Assembly: GCA_019638635.1 (NCBI GenBank)
Contig: JAHBTM010000010.1
Coordinates: 1-57,484, forward strand
DNA from: Ferruginibacter sp.
GTDB lineage: Bacteria > Bacteroidota > Bacteroidia > Chitinophagales > Chitinophagaceae
Length of the DNA: 57,484 bases
Direction of reading: 5' to 3'
A program made the translations under genes and the position numbers. Shown here piece by piece: positions 9,442-19,100 of this stretch. The notes beneath the pieces were generated by a model. The model was not told the DNA's origin, searched no databases, and saw only the letters and a program-made list of their open reading frames with translations. Position 1 is the first letter of the stretch, and each line of letters starts with the position of its first letter.

Positions 9442-9655
9442 ATGAGATTTATTTTAGAACGATGACCATCCGGATTTGATGTCCACCCGTATGGCGTGTA
9501 GCAACTGTTGTAAGCTGGCCTTCTGTCCTTCGTCATTGTCAAACCCTGTCCAGTATGAGTTTTCGCTGTTTCTGTCCAACTGTTTTTGTGGCGGTCATGG
9601 GTGGCGGAAAAATTAAAACACCGAAGGGAGGGAAGAAAAAAATTGAATTTGTCTT

Positions 9656-9719
9656 GCGGTGGGGCAGGCACACTCTTTGCCAAGTTTTGGCTTGTGTGTC
9701 GGCTTGTGCGACTTGGCAA
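9656..9719. repeat. Left copy of the island-flanking G/T-rich repeat, with hairpin
   Basis: The copy begins with GCGGTGGGG (9656-9664) and contains GGCTTGTGTGTCGG (9689-9702), a 14-mer also present at 22871-22884 beyond the other end of the island. A perfect 9-bp inverted repeat, TTGCCAAGT at 9677-9685 and ACTTGGCAA at 9711-9719, encloses the 14-mer. It lies 24 bases beyond the stop of the Res-like gene, so it is also the 3' flank of that operon. Confidence 0.6.
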
Positions 9720-9742
9720 TGTGTGTGACTGCTGCGTGGGCA

Positions 9743-12700
9743 TTATTTAGTTTGTTTGTCTATAATTTTCTGAATGTAACTTTGTCTTTGTTCCCTTTGA
9801 AAGAACACATGATTTGAATTAAAATCCTCAATGCTTTCTTGTCCTTTCCAATGTGTCAATTGGTTGTAAGGGGTATTAGAAATAATGAATGAATTTAGTT
9901 CAATGTCCGGGTCATTTAATTTTTGCTGAATACTTGTCTTGATGGTTTTATGTAATTGAATTTTAGGGTCTGTCAAACCTTGAATTTGTCTGAGTCCTTT
10001 GGGGTCAATAAATGAAACGTATTGCTTGTTGCCTATGACAAGCCAAAGGATAAAGTCAGGGAAAAAGTTGTTTGCCTCAAAAAAACCAATACCTTTTTTA
10101 CTCATGTTTCTCAGCAAGAACAGTTGTTTGTCTTTGAAGAACTCCGTATTTGTGTCAAAATATTGTTTTAGGTCTTCAACCAAATCTCTTTCACCTTTAT
10201 TCAAAGGAACCGGTTGTATTTTTATTACCTCTTCATATCTGCCTTTGTCAATATAAATTAATGGCTGATAAAGATGAAGATTGGCATACAAAGCCTCAAA
10301 GTCATTGTCGATTTTAAAGTTTTCCTGAAATTCTTTTTTGCGAACTACTTCCTTTAATTCTTTAATCTTACCGATTAGCCTGTCCTCTGTCTTTTTAACC
10401 AGAAAGTTGTATTCGGCTTCAAAATTTGGATGTGTGCTATCAATAAAAGCAACTTCTATTTTGTCGCTGTAAAACTTGTTTTTCTGATAGTTGTAAAGTC
10501 TTTCTACAAATGATTTCAAAAGTGTAAGAGCCAATTCATGCCAAAGCTTTACTTTACTGTAATCAGTTAATTCAAATTCGCTTGAAGGAATTAGTAAGGT
10601 GTACCATTCCGAATTTTGAAGAATATCTTTTAATGCTTCAATTGAAAGGTTTACATTATACCAACTGCGTTCATTTTTGAACTTCTGTATTTCAAAATAG
10701 ATTTTATTCCAATCTAAAAACGCAATATGAATATTTTCAAGTTTACCTTCTTCAACCGTTATTATCGTTGAAACATTTGTGGTTTTAGAACTTTTTAATA
10801 CCTGAACTTTCGGATACCAATCCACTAATACTGGCGGAACTTTTTCTGTAATTACAGCATCCACCAAAACATCACGTTTAAAATTGGAGCCATCTTTAAC
10901 CTTGATGTATTTAAGTTTCTTTACCGACAAATCAGAAATTGTTGGCAGAATGTCAACGGTAATTTTTTCAAAATCAGAATCCGTTGGCAATCCTTCTTCT
11001 TCAAGATAATCTTTGAATTGCTGCATATAATCAGCTCTTAAACCGAAAATATTAAGCGTTTCAAGAATTGGCAATACTTCAGGAATATAATCGGGCTTTA
11101 AACTGGCATCTAAAGCAGTGCTGCGTTTCAATGAAAACTTATAACCTTTCAAACGAACACCTCTACCAAATAACTGAATAATTTCAGAACCTTCACCACG
11201 ACCGATATTCAATAAACCCATTGTGCTTACTCGCCAACTGCTCCAGCCTTCACTGAATTTTTTTGAACCAATCAGGATATTTACTTTACTGGTTTTGCTG
11301 TTGATTTCGTAAAATAATGAACTTGAAAAATCTCTTTCCCCAATGTTCATTTTGTGTGCTTCGCATATTTTCAATAAACCTTTGTCGTCACCAACATTGA
11401 TTACACCAAAATACTCACCATTACCAATGCGTAAACCAATTTCACCATCTTGTCCCTTAAGGTTGTCAATATGCAATGATGCTCCAGCAACATCTGAATT
11501 GAAAACTTCCCTCAGAACATCTTGAAAAACCGACTGTGCTGATTTACCTGATTTACGGATTTCTTTAAAAGCATTTCTAAAAATGGAATGCCCTAATTCA
11601 TTGTTCAAACCATCTTTGGCTTCTAACAATAATTTAATTCGTTCAATAGACTGTGTGTCATTCTTTGCAAATGCCTCAATGAATTTTAATACTTCAACTA
11701 CATCGGAAGCCGTTTCTTTGCTGATGCTTTTAGTTACTTTACCACCTACAAAAATTGCCAATGGCTTGTCAATCAAAAATGGTTCTATGGATTTTCCATG
11801 TTCTTTGAAAACCAATAACTGTTCATAGAATGAAAGTAAACTGGCAGTTAGATAAAGAACCACACGTTCCTCTTTTCCAGGTTCATGCCATTGTTCATTC
11901 AGGTTTAAAATCTGATAATCTTTTCCATAACCATCATTATAGAAATAACGATAGGAATAGTCAAACAATGTTGCCTTTCCATATTCATCAATCAATGCTT
12001 TTTGTTTTGCACCTGACAAAGCATGTACAGCCTGACCAAAAGTTGCTGAATACTCAAATGAAAAACCTGTTTCACACAAACGATTTCGTTTGTCTTTCCA
12101 TTCCGTACCACCAGCACCTCTGTGTCCTTCATCTACTAAAACCAAGTTGTTACCTTCAAATGCTTCAACTGCAACTGTTTTATTGCCGCTTGTTTCTTCG
12201 AGTTTGTGAATGTCAATGATTTCTATATTCTGCCCTGAAAATAAAGAACCACCTGATTTATCAAACAATTCGGCTTCCATGCCTGATTGTGCAAATTCCT
12301 TTAAATGCTGTTTGGAAAGTCCTTCATTGGGAGTTAGCACAATGATTCTATTCAGCGATTTTTCAAGATTGTGTTGACTTAAGTAATACCTATACTGTAA
12401 AATGTTTACATGCATCAATAAGGTTTTACCTGATCCTGTTGCATTCCAATAGGCAAGCTTGTTTAAATCGTTAACAATGGTTTCTAATTTGAATTCAGTG
12501 ATAACTTTAAAATCATTACCATGCTTACCGTGATTGAAGTCTAAGAATGTGTTCAATTCACTTTGTAAGGCTGTTTTATCAGTGAAGTATTTGTCTAAAT
12601 AGATTTCAGTAAAAAGCAATGCCAAATACTGAAAGTATTTCCATTTGATGGGTTCGGTTCTTTTCTCTGAAATAGTTTGGGTATGAGAAAAAATATTTTG

Positions 12701-12907
12701 GTCGTATTGAAGCAATAATTCTTTAGGCAGATTAGCATTGCTGTAAAACCTTGCTACCAAAGCATGGTGGAAATGAGAGACATTATTTTCATCATAACCT
12801 TCCAGTGCCGAATCTTTTAAATCAGATGACAATGCCTCTAAGTCTGTTACACCAAACAGATTTAGGATGTATTTATTGAGTACGAGTGATGAACTGAGTT
12901 TTGCCAT
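9743..12907 (-). CDS. Type III restriction Res-like helicase-nuclease (DEAD/DEAH family)
   Basis: Superfamily 2 helicase with a C-terminal nuclease, like the Res subunit of type III restriction enzymes. Counting from the longer start at 12928, Walker A is in YWNATGSGKT near 160-169, motif II is DEGH at 266-269, motif III is in FSFEYSATFGQ, and motif VI is IIQLFGRGVRLKG. Near residue 960 it has FFPDFILW and then FIDPKGLRQ, which fit a PD-(D/E)xK nuclease with PD and DPK as active-site residues. I chose ATG 12907 (MAKLSSSLVLNKY), which avoids overlap with the upstream gene; ATG 12928 adds seven residues. It is the last gene of the island operon. Mod and Res are normally adjacent in type III systems, whereas here three unrelated genes separate them. 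A hand count of 11041-11100 gives 33% GC. Confidence 0.85.
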   Translation of the reverse strand: MAKLSSSLVLNKYILNLFGVTDLEALSSDLKDSALEGYDENNVSHFHHALVARFYSNANLPKELLLQYDQNIFSHTQTISEKRTEPIKWKYFQYLALLFTEIYLDKYFTDKTALQSELNTFLDFNHGKHGNDFKVITEFKLETIVNDLNKLAYWNATGSGKTLLMHVNILQYRYYLSQHNLEKSLNRIIVLTPNEGLSKQHLKEFAQSGMEAELFDKSGGSLFSGQNIEIIDIHKLEETSGNKTVAVEAFEGNNLVLVDEGHRGAGGTEWKDKRNRLCETGFSFEYSATFGQAVHALSGAKQKALIDEYGKATLFDYSYRYFYNDGYGKDYQILNLNEQWHEPGKEERVVLYLTASLLSFYEQLLVFKEHGKSIEPFLIDKPLAIFVGGKVTKSISKETASDVVEVLKFIEAFAKNDTQSIERIKLLLEAKDGLNNELGHSIFRNAFKEIRKSGKSAQSVFQDVLREVFNSDVAGASLHIDNLKGQDGEIGLRIGNGEYFGVINVGDDKGLLKICEAHKMNIGERDFSSSLFYEINSKTSKVNILIGSKKFSEGWSSWRVSTMGLLNIGRGEGSEIIQLFGRGVRLKGYKFSLKRSTALDASLKPDYIPEVLPILETLNIFGLRADYMQQFKDYLEEEGLPTDSDFEKITVDILPTISDLSVKKLKYIKVKDGSNFKRDVLVDAVITEKVPPVLVDWYPKVQVLKSSKTTNVSTIITVEEGKLENIHIAFLDWNKIYFEIQKFKNERSWYNVNLSIEALKDILQNSEWYTLLIPSSEFELTDYSKVKLWHELALTLLKSFVERLYNYQKNKFYSDKIEVAFIDSTHPNFEAEYNFLVKKTEDRLIGKIKELKEVVRKKEFQENFKIDNDFEALYANLHLYQPLIYIDKGRYEEVIKIQPVPLNKGERDLVEDLKQYFDTNTEFFKDKQLFLLRNMSKKGIGFFEANNFFPDFILWLVIGNKQYVSFIDPKGLRQIQGLTDPKIQLHKTIKTSIQQKLNDPDIELNSFIISNTPYNQLTHWKGQESIEDFNSNHVFFQREQRQSYIQKIIDKQTK

Positions 12908-12908
12908 G

Positions 12909-13646
12909 TTAGATTTGATAATATTCATGAGGTAGCTTAAACCCCCATTCAGTTAAGTGAATACAAGCCGCTTCGGGTATTCTAAAACCCGCAACTTCAT
13001 GCTTCCAAGTTCCATCTATATTTAATGCACAATTCTCGTTATCATTAAAATGAATGTGAATTTGCTCGTGAGCTATTAATGCAGGGTCAATTCGTGTTAT
13101 GCTATTATGAACATGACCTTCATCAATCAATTGCTGTATTTGATTCCTTGGCAAAGGAAGTTCTGCTTCAAAAAATAAATTGAAATATTCAAAATTTTGC
13201 CGCCTTTGTTCTAATGTAAATTGGAAAACAAACAAACGATGAAAGGAATGCCATGTTGGATGGTCAAAGACTAAATACTCAGGGCAATTACATTCAGTTC
13301 CAATCCATGCATTATTATTAATACCAGTATTTTGCTGTAATTCTTGAAGATTTAAACTTTGGAAAGGTGATTGTCTGAAGAATTGAATTACTGTATACAA
13401 CAACTGATATTCAGGTTCTTTAATCCAAGGAAATGAAGCTCGGAAATTTTCATAGTTACTCCATACTAAAAGAAATAATTCTTGACTTTCAGCCCCATCT
13501 GCAAATAAATCAGGATGAATATATAGATTGTCTCCATAATCCCTTGCTGATAATACTGCTTCGGTTAGATTGCTTATCTGACTATTTCTGTCAATAGTAT
13601 TATTAGACCAATTAAATGATGTGTTATATGTAAGTAAATTACCCAT
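12909..13646 (-). CDS. Unrecognised protein of the DUF262/AAA module (245 aa)
   Basis: I do not recognise this family. The chain is 245 residues, soluble-looking, with no signal peptide or membrane segment. It is rich in aromatic residues and has a striking His-rich stretch near the C-terminus, HEQIHIHFNDNENCALNIDG, followed by WKHEVAGFRIPE. The central part has the Cys pair ECNCPEY and HPTWHSFHRLFVFQF. The His and acidic clusters could bind metal, but no known nuclease motif is clear. Its start overlaps the AAA ATPase stop by eight bases, so the pair is probably translated together, and the protein is a candidate effector or adaptor of that ATPase. That role is inferred from position only. 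Confidence 0.75.
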   Translation of the reverse strand: MGNLLTYNTSFNWSNNTIDRNSQISNLTEAVLSARDYGDNLYIHPDLFADGAESQELFLLVWSNYENFRASFPWIKEPEYQLLYTVIQFFRQSPFQSLNLQELQQNTGINNNAWIGTECNCPEYLVFDHPTWHSFHRLFVFQFTLEQRRQNFEYFNLFFEAELPLPRNQIQQLIDEGHVHNSITRIDPALIAHEQIHIHFNDNENCALNIDGTWKHEVAGFRIPEAACIHLTEWGFKLPHEYYQI

Positions 13647-14781
13647 TTAATTTCTTATTTCTCAATTTTATTATCTCACTTAAGTCTTGATTTACTTGGT
13701 CGAAAAAGTCCTTAGGAAATTTACTTAAACTTCCATCTTTGTCAATTCCGATTAATTCAACCTTAGTACTCTGATTTGAGTTAAATCCATTGAAAAAATA
13801 AATATTAGCATCAGTTGCTTTTAACGAATTGCTCTCAAGTATTGCTCTGCGTAAACCATTTACTACATGCTCACTGTGTGTTTCAATAATTATTTTCACT
13901 CCAGCTTCTGCAACTTTTCCTAAGAAGTAGCCAATATTGGATTGTCCTTTAGGATGGAGATGTGCTTCAGGATTTTCAACGATAAATAACGAACCTTTTT
14001 TAGCTACTAATCCCGTAACTATTATTGGCAGTGAATAGCTAATCCCAAAACCGATATTTGTTGCAAGCATTGGACTTTTATTTGAAGTGCCAGTTAATTT
14101 TATTTGGTAACTCATATCACCGGCAGGCACAGCACTTACAGTAACATTCGGGCAAATAGTATCAAGCCATTTATTTACTGCTAAAAGCAAAAGTGAAGTT
14201 TTAGGCTGAATCATTGCACTTGAAAAACCTGCCTTTTCACCATATTTCGCTAAAACTTGTGCCGTGTATTCACCCTGATACCCGCAATTAATAAATTCAG
14301 TGGAATTTTGTTCCAATGAATGTCTTGGGCCAAGTCTTTCAGTATGTAAATAATAGAACTCATTTTTACGCCAAAATGGAATTTCATTGCTTGTACTTTT
14401 TGGCAAATAATCAACTTCTAAGGAAGTGCTGTTTTCTTCATCACTAGGAAATTTAAAAACAAATGTTTCGTCATTTAATTTGATTTTAATTGCATTTTCT
14501 TTTGTTTCCTTTTCTCGTATAATATCGAAGTTAGTCCCGAGTTTCAGTTGATAGCCATTATTCAAGGGAATTAGATTGTCGTTCCATTCTGTTATGTTGT
14601 GATAATCCATTTGGCTTTTATGTCTTAAATTTTTTTCAATTGCCAACCTAACCAACAAAAGTGCTTGAATTAAACTGCTCTTTCCTGTGCCGTTACTTCC
14701 AGTGAGTAACGTAATCTCTTTAAGTGTAAATGAATCATCTTTAAAGCACTTAAAGCCCGATATGTTTAAATTTGTTTCCAT
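13639..14781 (-). CDS. AAA family ATPase with DUF3696-like C-terminus
   Basis: ABC/RecF-type ATPase of 380 residues. It has Walker A GSNGTGKSS at residues 28-36, a HTERLGPRH segment near 146-154, a signature-like region NIGFGISYSLPII at 242-254, and a Walker B region LFIVENPEAHLHPKGQ at 265-280 with the catalytic Glu. A switch His is in IIETHSEHVVNGLRR near 298-312. The C-terminal KDGSLSKFPKDFFDQ followed by DLSEIIKLR matches the DUF3696 pattern found at the end of many such ATPases. These proteins act as NTP-driven partners of nucleases in several defence systems. The ATG overlaps the stop of the DUF262 gene by one base (TAATG), and the stop overlaps the next start by eight bases: tight coupling on both sides. 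Confidence 0.85.
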   Translation of the reverse strand: METNLNISGFKCFKDDSFTLKEITLLTGSNGTGKSSLIQALLLVRLAIEKNLRHKSQMDYHNITEWNDNLIPLNNGYQLKLGTNFDIIREKETKENAIKIKLNDETFVFKFPSDEENSTSLEVDYLPKSTSNEIPFWRKNEFYYLHTERLGPRHSLEQNSTEFINCGYQGEYTAQVLAKYGEKAGFSSAMIQPKTSLLLLAVNKWLDTICPNVTVSAVPAGDMSYQIKLTGTSNKSPMLATNIGFGISYSLPIIVTGLVAKKGSLFIVENPEAHLHPKGQSNIGYFLGKVAEAGVKIIIETHSEHVVNGLRRAILESNSLKATDANIYFFNGFNSNQSTKVELIGIDKDGSLSKFPKDFFDQVNQDLSEIIKLRNKKLNG

Positions 14782-16142
14782 TATGCTACAATTAAATTCT
14801 CATCTAAAAACTTCCATAATGATGTAAATCCTTTTTCTATATTCCATTTACCATTTGTACCCCAAGTCATTGCATCAAACAATCTATCTTCTGATTCAAT
14901 AAAATTCGCCAATGGCTCAAGCAGACTGTTTTCTTCATTAAGTTCAATAATTGTTTCAGACTCATACTTTGAAAGTAAAACTGATAAAGTGAGCATCAGT
15001 AGCTTATTTACTGGAGTTCTTCTTTCATTAACGGTATCAGGTAATACTTTTCTGAAACAGTATTTGCCAAATAAATGATAAGCAATTGATAATGCGTTAT
15101 CATACAATGCAACATACTTTTCTAGTTTTTCAATTTCACGCTTATTTAATTCGTCAATAAAATTATCAAGTGTTGTTTCCATGTCTCCGTTGTAATTGCC
15201 AACGGGATTTGAAAGTTTGTACTGTTCATAGAAGTAAATAAAGCGAAGAGCAGCTTCTCTAGCCTCCATTCTAGTATCTTTTACACTCCAGTCTGTTGCA
15301 TTACCAAAGCTTTCAAGCTCAACCATATCTTTTAATACTTTCTGAACGGAAGGTCTTGATAAACAATTTCGAATCTCTTGGTTGTTCAGGGGTTTTCCTC
15401 CTGTGTTTAACCTTCTGAACAGGTCAAACTTGAGCTGCGATGGTGAACGGTAGTCAATAACAAAACACATTATTTGAGTCTGACCAAACTTACGTAATCG
15501 TAATTGAGACAACACACCTTCAAGTTCCTTATACTTTTTGCCATTACAATCTTTGAGATACTCTAGGTTATTTAAAGTAAGATCATTATTTAAGAAATTT
15601 TTGATTGTATGAAGTCTCTGTAAACCATCAACAACTGTAAGTCTACCATCTTCATATTGACTTAGATAAATTGAAGGCAATGGTAATCCTAGCAAAATGG
15701 ATTCAATAAGCTTACTTTGTCTAGTTTTATCCCATATAAAATTTCTCTGAAAATCAGGTGTCAACTCGATGTCCTCACTATCAATTAAATCAACTATTTG
15801 TCTAAGTGAAAACGGCTTGTTTTCAACAAAAATATCATCTGGTCCATATCCTGGCTTATTATCTGAAACAAAGTCAGTAGAATTTTCAAAACCCTGCGAT
15901 TTTGTTTCGAGCCAATCAGTTGATAAACCAACCAATCTTTCGTTAACAATCTCTTTTGATTCAACAAATGGGTTATCATCTTTTAATTGAAGTAAACCAT
16001 TGTCAATTGATAACGGGAACTTATACTCGTTATCATCAACTTGTGAATACAAGAAAATTTCAGTTTCTGTTTTGCCTGTGGCAATAGAAAACGGAATCTC
16101 TTTATTCAAGTCAATGGGTGTAAAATGGACTTCTATATTCAT
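14781..16142 (-). CDS. DUF262 domain protein (GmrSD-type / ParB-like)
   Basis: DUF262 proteins have a ParB/Srx-like fold and include the GmrS half of type IV restriction enzymes and several phage-defence proteins. The N-terminal ~105 residues are unassigned. The DUF262 core follows: FSLRQIVDLID, TPDFQRNFIWD near 128-137, VVDGLQRLHTI at 171-180 (the usual DGQQR reads DGLQR), and FRRLNTGGKPLNNQEIRNC at 242-260. The remaining 190 residues are helical with no HNH motif that I can see, so nuclease activity of the C-terminal part is unproven. It is very AT-rich; block 15541-15600 counts 23% GC. The gene starts 11 bases after the methyltransferase stop and is coupled to the AAA ATPase. Confidence 0.85.
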   Translation of the reverse strand: MNIEVHFTPIDLNKEIPFSIATGKTETEIFLYSQVDDNEYKFPLSIDNGLLQLKDDNPFVESKEIVNERLVGLSTDWLETKSQGFENSTDFVSDNKPGYGPDDIFVENKPFSLRQIVDLIDSEDIELTPDFQRNFIWDKTRQSKLIESILLGLPLPSIYLSQYEDGRLTVVDGLQRLHTIKNFLNNDLTLNNLEYLKDCNGKKYKELEGVLSQLRLRKFGQTQIMCFVIDYRSPSQLKFDLFRRLNTGGKPLNNQEIRNCLSRPSVQKVLKDMVELESFGNATDWSVKDTRMEAREAALRFIYFYEQYKLSNPVGNYNGDMETTLDNFIDELNKREIEKLEKYVALYDNALSIAYHLFGKYCFRKVLPDTVNERRTPVNKLLMLTLSVLLSKYESETIIELNEENSLLEPLANFIESEDRLFDAMTWGTNGKWNIEKGFTSLWKFLDENLIVA

Positions 16143-16153
16143 TTCTTTATTTT

Positions 16154-19100
16154 TTAATTCATTTCAAACATTCTTTTATTAAATTCTTCTTCAATCAAAA
16201 CCACTTTCCAACGTTCATCACCTGTTTTTAGGTTTTCTACATTGTTATCACCATTTACGTAGATGCGGTCAAACTCGGTATCGAGTGGGTTGTATTTGCT
16301 CTTTTCTAAAAATTGGTTGAGTGCGGTACTGTTGTGTTGGGTGCAATCACGCCAAACTACCAATATTTTTTCTCCGGCTAAGTTTTTACCTGTTACCACC
16401 ACATAGCCTTCTTTGGGTTTGGCATAACTTTCTACCACAAGACCAATCAGGTAATTGAAGGTTTCTACCAAATCTACCTTGGTGGGTTGCAGCTCGTTGT
16501 TTTTGGTGATGTTCAGGTAGCAATTAAACGGATTTACAAACCATTCCAAATTGAGCAGGCTGTCTTTGGCTTCTACATCCAGCATATAGTTGAGCACATA
16601 ACCTTCTTTAAAGGTAGGATTCATTGCCAAAGCCTGTTGTTGCGTTTCGGTTTGTTTTAGAGCTAAGTTGTTGAGTGTATCTTCATAACTCTCCAACCGC
16701 ATATATTTAAAGCAATGACTGATACCTTCTCGGCTTAACGGCTTACCATCTTTCCAGTCTTTGCTGTATATGACTTTTTGTATGCGGGGTTTTGTAACAA
16801 TATTAAAGTATTCCCCCATTTCAACTAAAATATATTTTCGTTCTCCATTATCCTCTCTATTCAAACTAATTATTGAGTGTCCCGTTGTGGCGGAACCCCC
16901 AAAAAAATCTAGAACAGTACTGTTTGATTCAATATTTAAAGCCTTAATACAATCTTCTACTAAGCTTTTCGCTTTTGGAAAATCAAAAGGCTTCTCATTA
17001 AATAGTTCTTTTAATTCTGCAGCACCATAGTTTGCTGATGCATATTCCTTTTTGTCCCACCAAGTTGTGGGCAATGAACTTTCATCTAATCTTGTCTTAA
17101 AATCAATACTTACTTCACCATCAGAATTCTTTCTTACTCTATATTCCGATAATTCATTTGGAACTCTTGCATTCCCTCTTTGCCAATTTTTTTCTATTAT
17201 TCTGTCACCTTGTTTGATAGTTGGATAGACAATTACTTCACCATCTCGAGGTTCTTCAAGTAAATCGTACTCATTACTTTCATTATTCCATACCATTTCA
17301 GGAATTCTAATTTTGTTTTCATCAGCATTTGCAAATATTGGATAATACAACTTTGGTCTATCTTCCCTTTTATCATTGTTCCCCGATCGTATAAAATTTG
17401 CCCAAGCAAAACGACCATTTTCATCTTCCTTTGGATATCTAGCTAATCTTTGTTCTGTTAAGTCAAGACTGCCCGGCACTGATTTTTCAGATTTTCCAAA
17501 AAACAAAGCATATTCATGTGCTGGAGCAAATCTACCTTTAGTCTTTCTGCCAGCTGGATTTGATCTAACCGCAACTATACCTAGTTCTGAAAAAAAAGTA
17601 CTTTCAAGAATAGATCTTAAAGGTGAAACTTCTTCATCATCGATTGCTACACATATAATTCCACGATTTGATAGAATATCATTTGAAATTGTAATTCTGT
17701 TTTCAATTAAAGATAGGAAGGACGAGTCCTTATAATCATTTTTATATAGTATAGAGGATGCGTCAGTGTTGTACGGTGGGTCTATGTAAATTCCATCAAC
17801 TGAACCATTGTATCTTTTATTAATAAGGTTTAAAGCGTGATAATTATCTGAATTAATCAACAATCCATCACAGGTTTCATCAAAGTTTTCAATACTGCTT
17901 ATCAACTGCCATTTAAAGGTTTCAGAGAAAAATGCTGTATCTAAAACTAAGAATGGGTTTTGGTTTAAAAACTCAATTGTAAGCGGGTTGCTGAAGCCTA
18001 CTTTATCTTCCGTAAACAAGCCACCTGCTTTTGCGGTTTTTATTTCGTCAATGGCAAAGAGTTTTATCCATTCTTGTATTTGTACTTGGTTGTTCAGGAT
18101 TTCGGGGTACAAATCTTTGGGCACACGGTCAAGCGTAATGCAGTAGTTACATTCCACCACCATTTTCTTTTTCAGCCACAGTTTTTTTTGGAAGTTTTCT
18201 AACTGTGCCAGGAAGGCAATAATCTTTTCGCCAATTTTTTTAATGGCTTTTATCTTGCTCAGTTGTTTTAAAAATTCCTGTTCGTCACGGGTATTCAGAT
18301 CGTCAATAAACAGTACTTCATTTTTTATATAGAAGTCTAATTCACGGCTCAGGAATCCACCCAAATCTTTGTGTATAAAGTAATCAAAGGTGTTTCGGGC
18401 TGTATAATCGTTTAGGTGTTTTTGCAGTAGGGTTCTTTGCTTGTCTTTTTCTGTTGGTTTCAGGCTAAGCAAATCCAAAAAGTCTTGGGGTATTTGGGTT
18501 TTTACGGCATCAAAAGCCTGTTCCAGCAAATCGCTTTGTTTTACTTTTTTGTCGGTGGGTTCATAAGTAAAGTAAATTTTAAATTCATCGCCTACGGTTT
18601 CACAAACCTTGTCTGTGTAAATAGCAAATCGCCTTTCTTTATCGCCTTGGGTTTTGTTGTTGTTTTGTTCGGTGCTGGCTTCTACCAATTCAAAACAAAC
18701 GGTTTTACCATTGCTCAACTTAAAGCGATATATTTTAAAGTACTCGCTTGTTTTAATGTAGTATTGGTCGGCATTCGCCCAATGTAGTTTTACTTCTTCA
18801 CCTTCGTAGGGTATGGCATACACATCTTTCTTGTACCTACGCATGCTGATGAAATCGCCATTGTCAAAATAGCGTTTAAAGAAATTGGCAAGCAGGGAGA
18901 AAACTTCGTTTTCAATGGCTACCATGTCGGCAGCTTCACCCAATCGTTTTTTCAATTCCTGAACTTTAGGCAAAGTGTTTGGGTCTGCTCCTAAAGTCTG
19001 TGCTGCTTTTATGGTATCATCTAATTCTTTTTGCAAAGCCTGTTTATCCATCGAAAGACTTTCGGACAATACTTTATTTACTTGCGGTACTAAGTCCACC

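Larger units (their letters stand above)
9325..9742. other. Left border of the accessory island: structured intergenic DNA
   Basis: This 418-base gap carries several perfect inverted repeats and a G/T-rich repeat that recurs at the right border of the island (entries below). A frame on the minus strand, 9171-9743, spans it but overlaps the 3' end of acs and has no recognisable domain; I treat it as a shadow. No integrase, direct att-like duplication of acs, or tRNA fragment is visible. Confidence 0.55.

Noticed and set aside
9171-9743. 190-codon minus-strand frame between the island and acs
   Set aside because: It overlaps the coding 3' end of acs, includes several hairpins, and has no family feature. 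Its length comes from a stop-poor repeat region.
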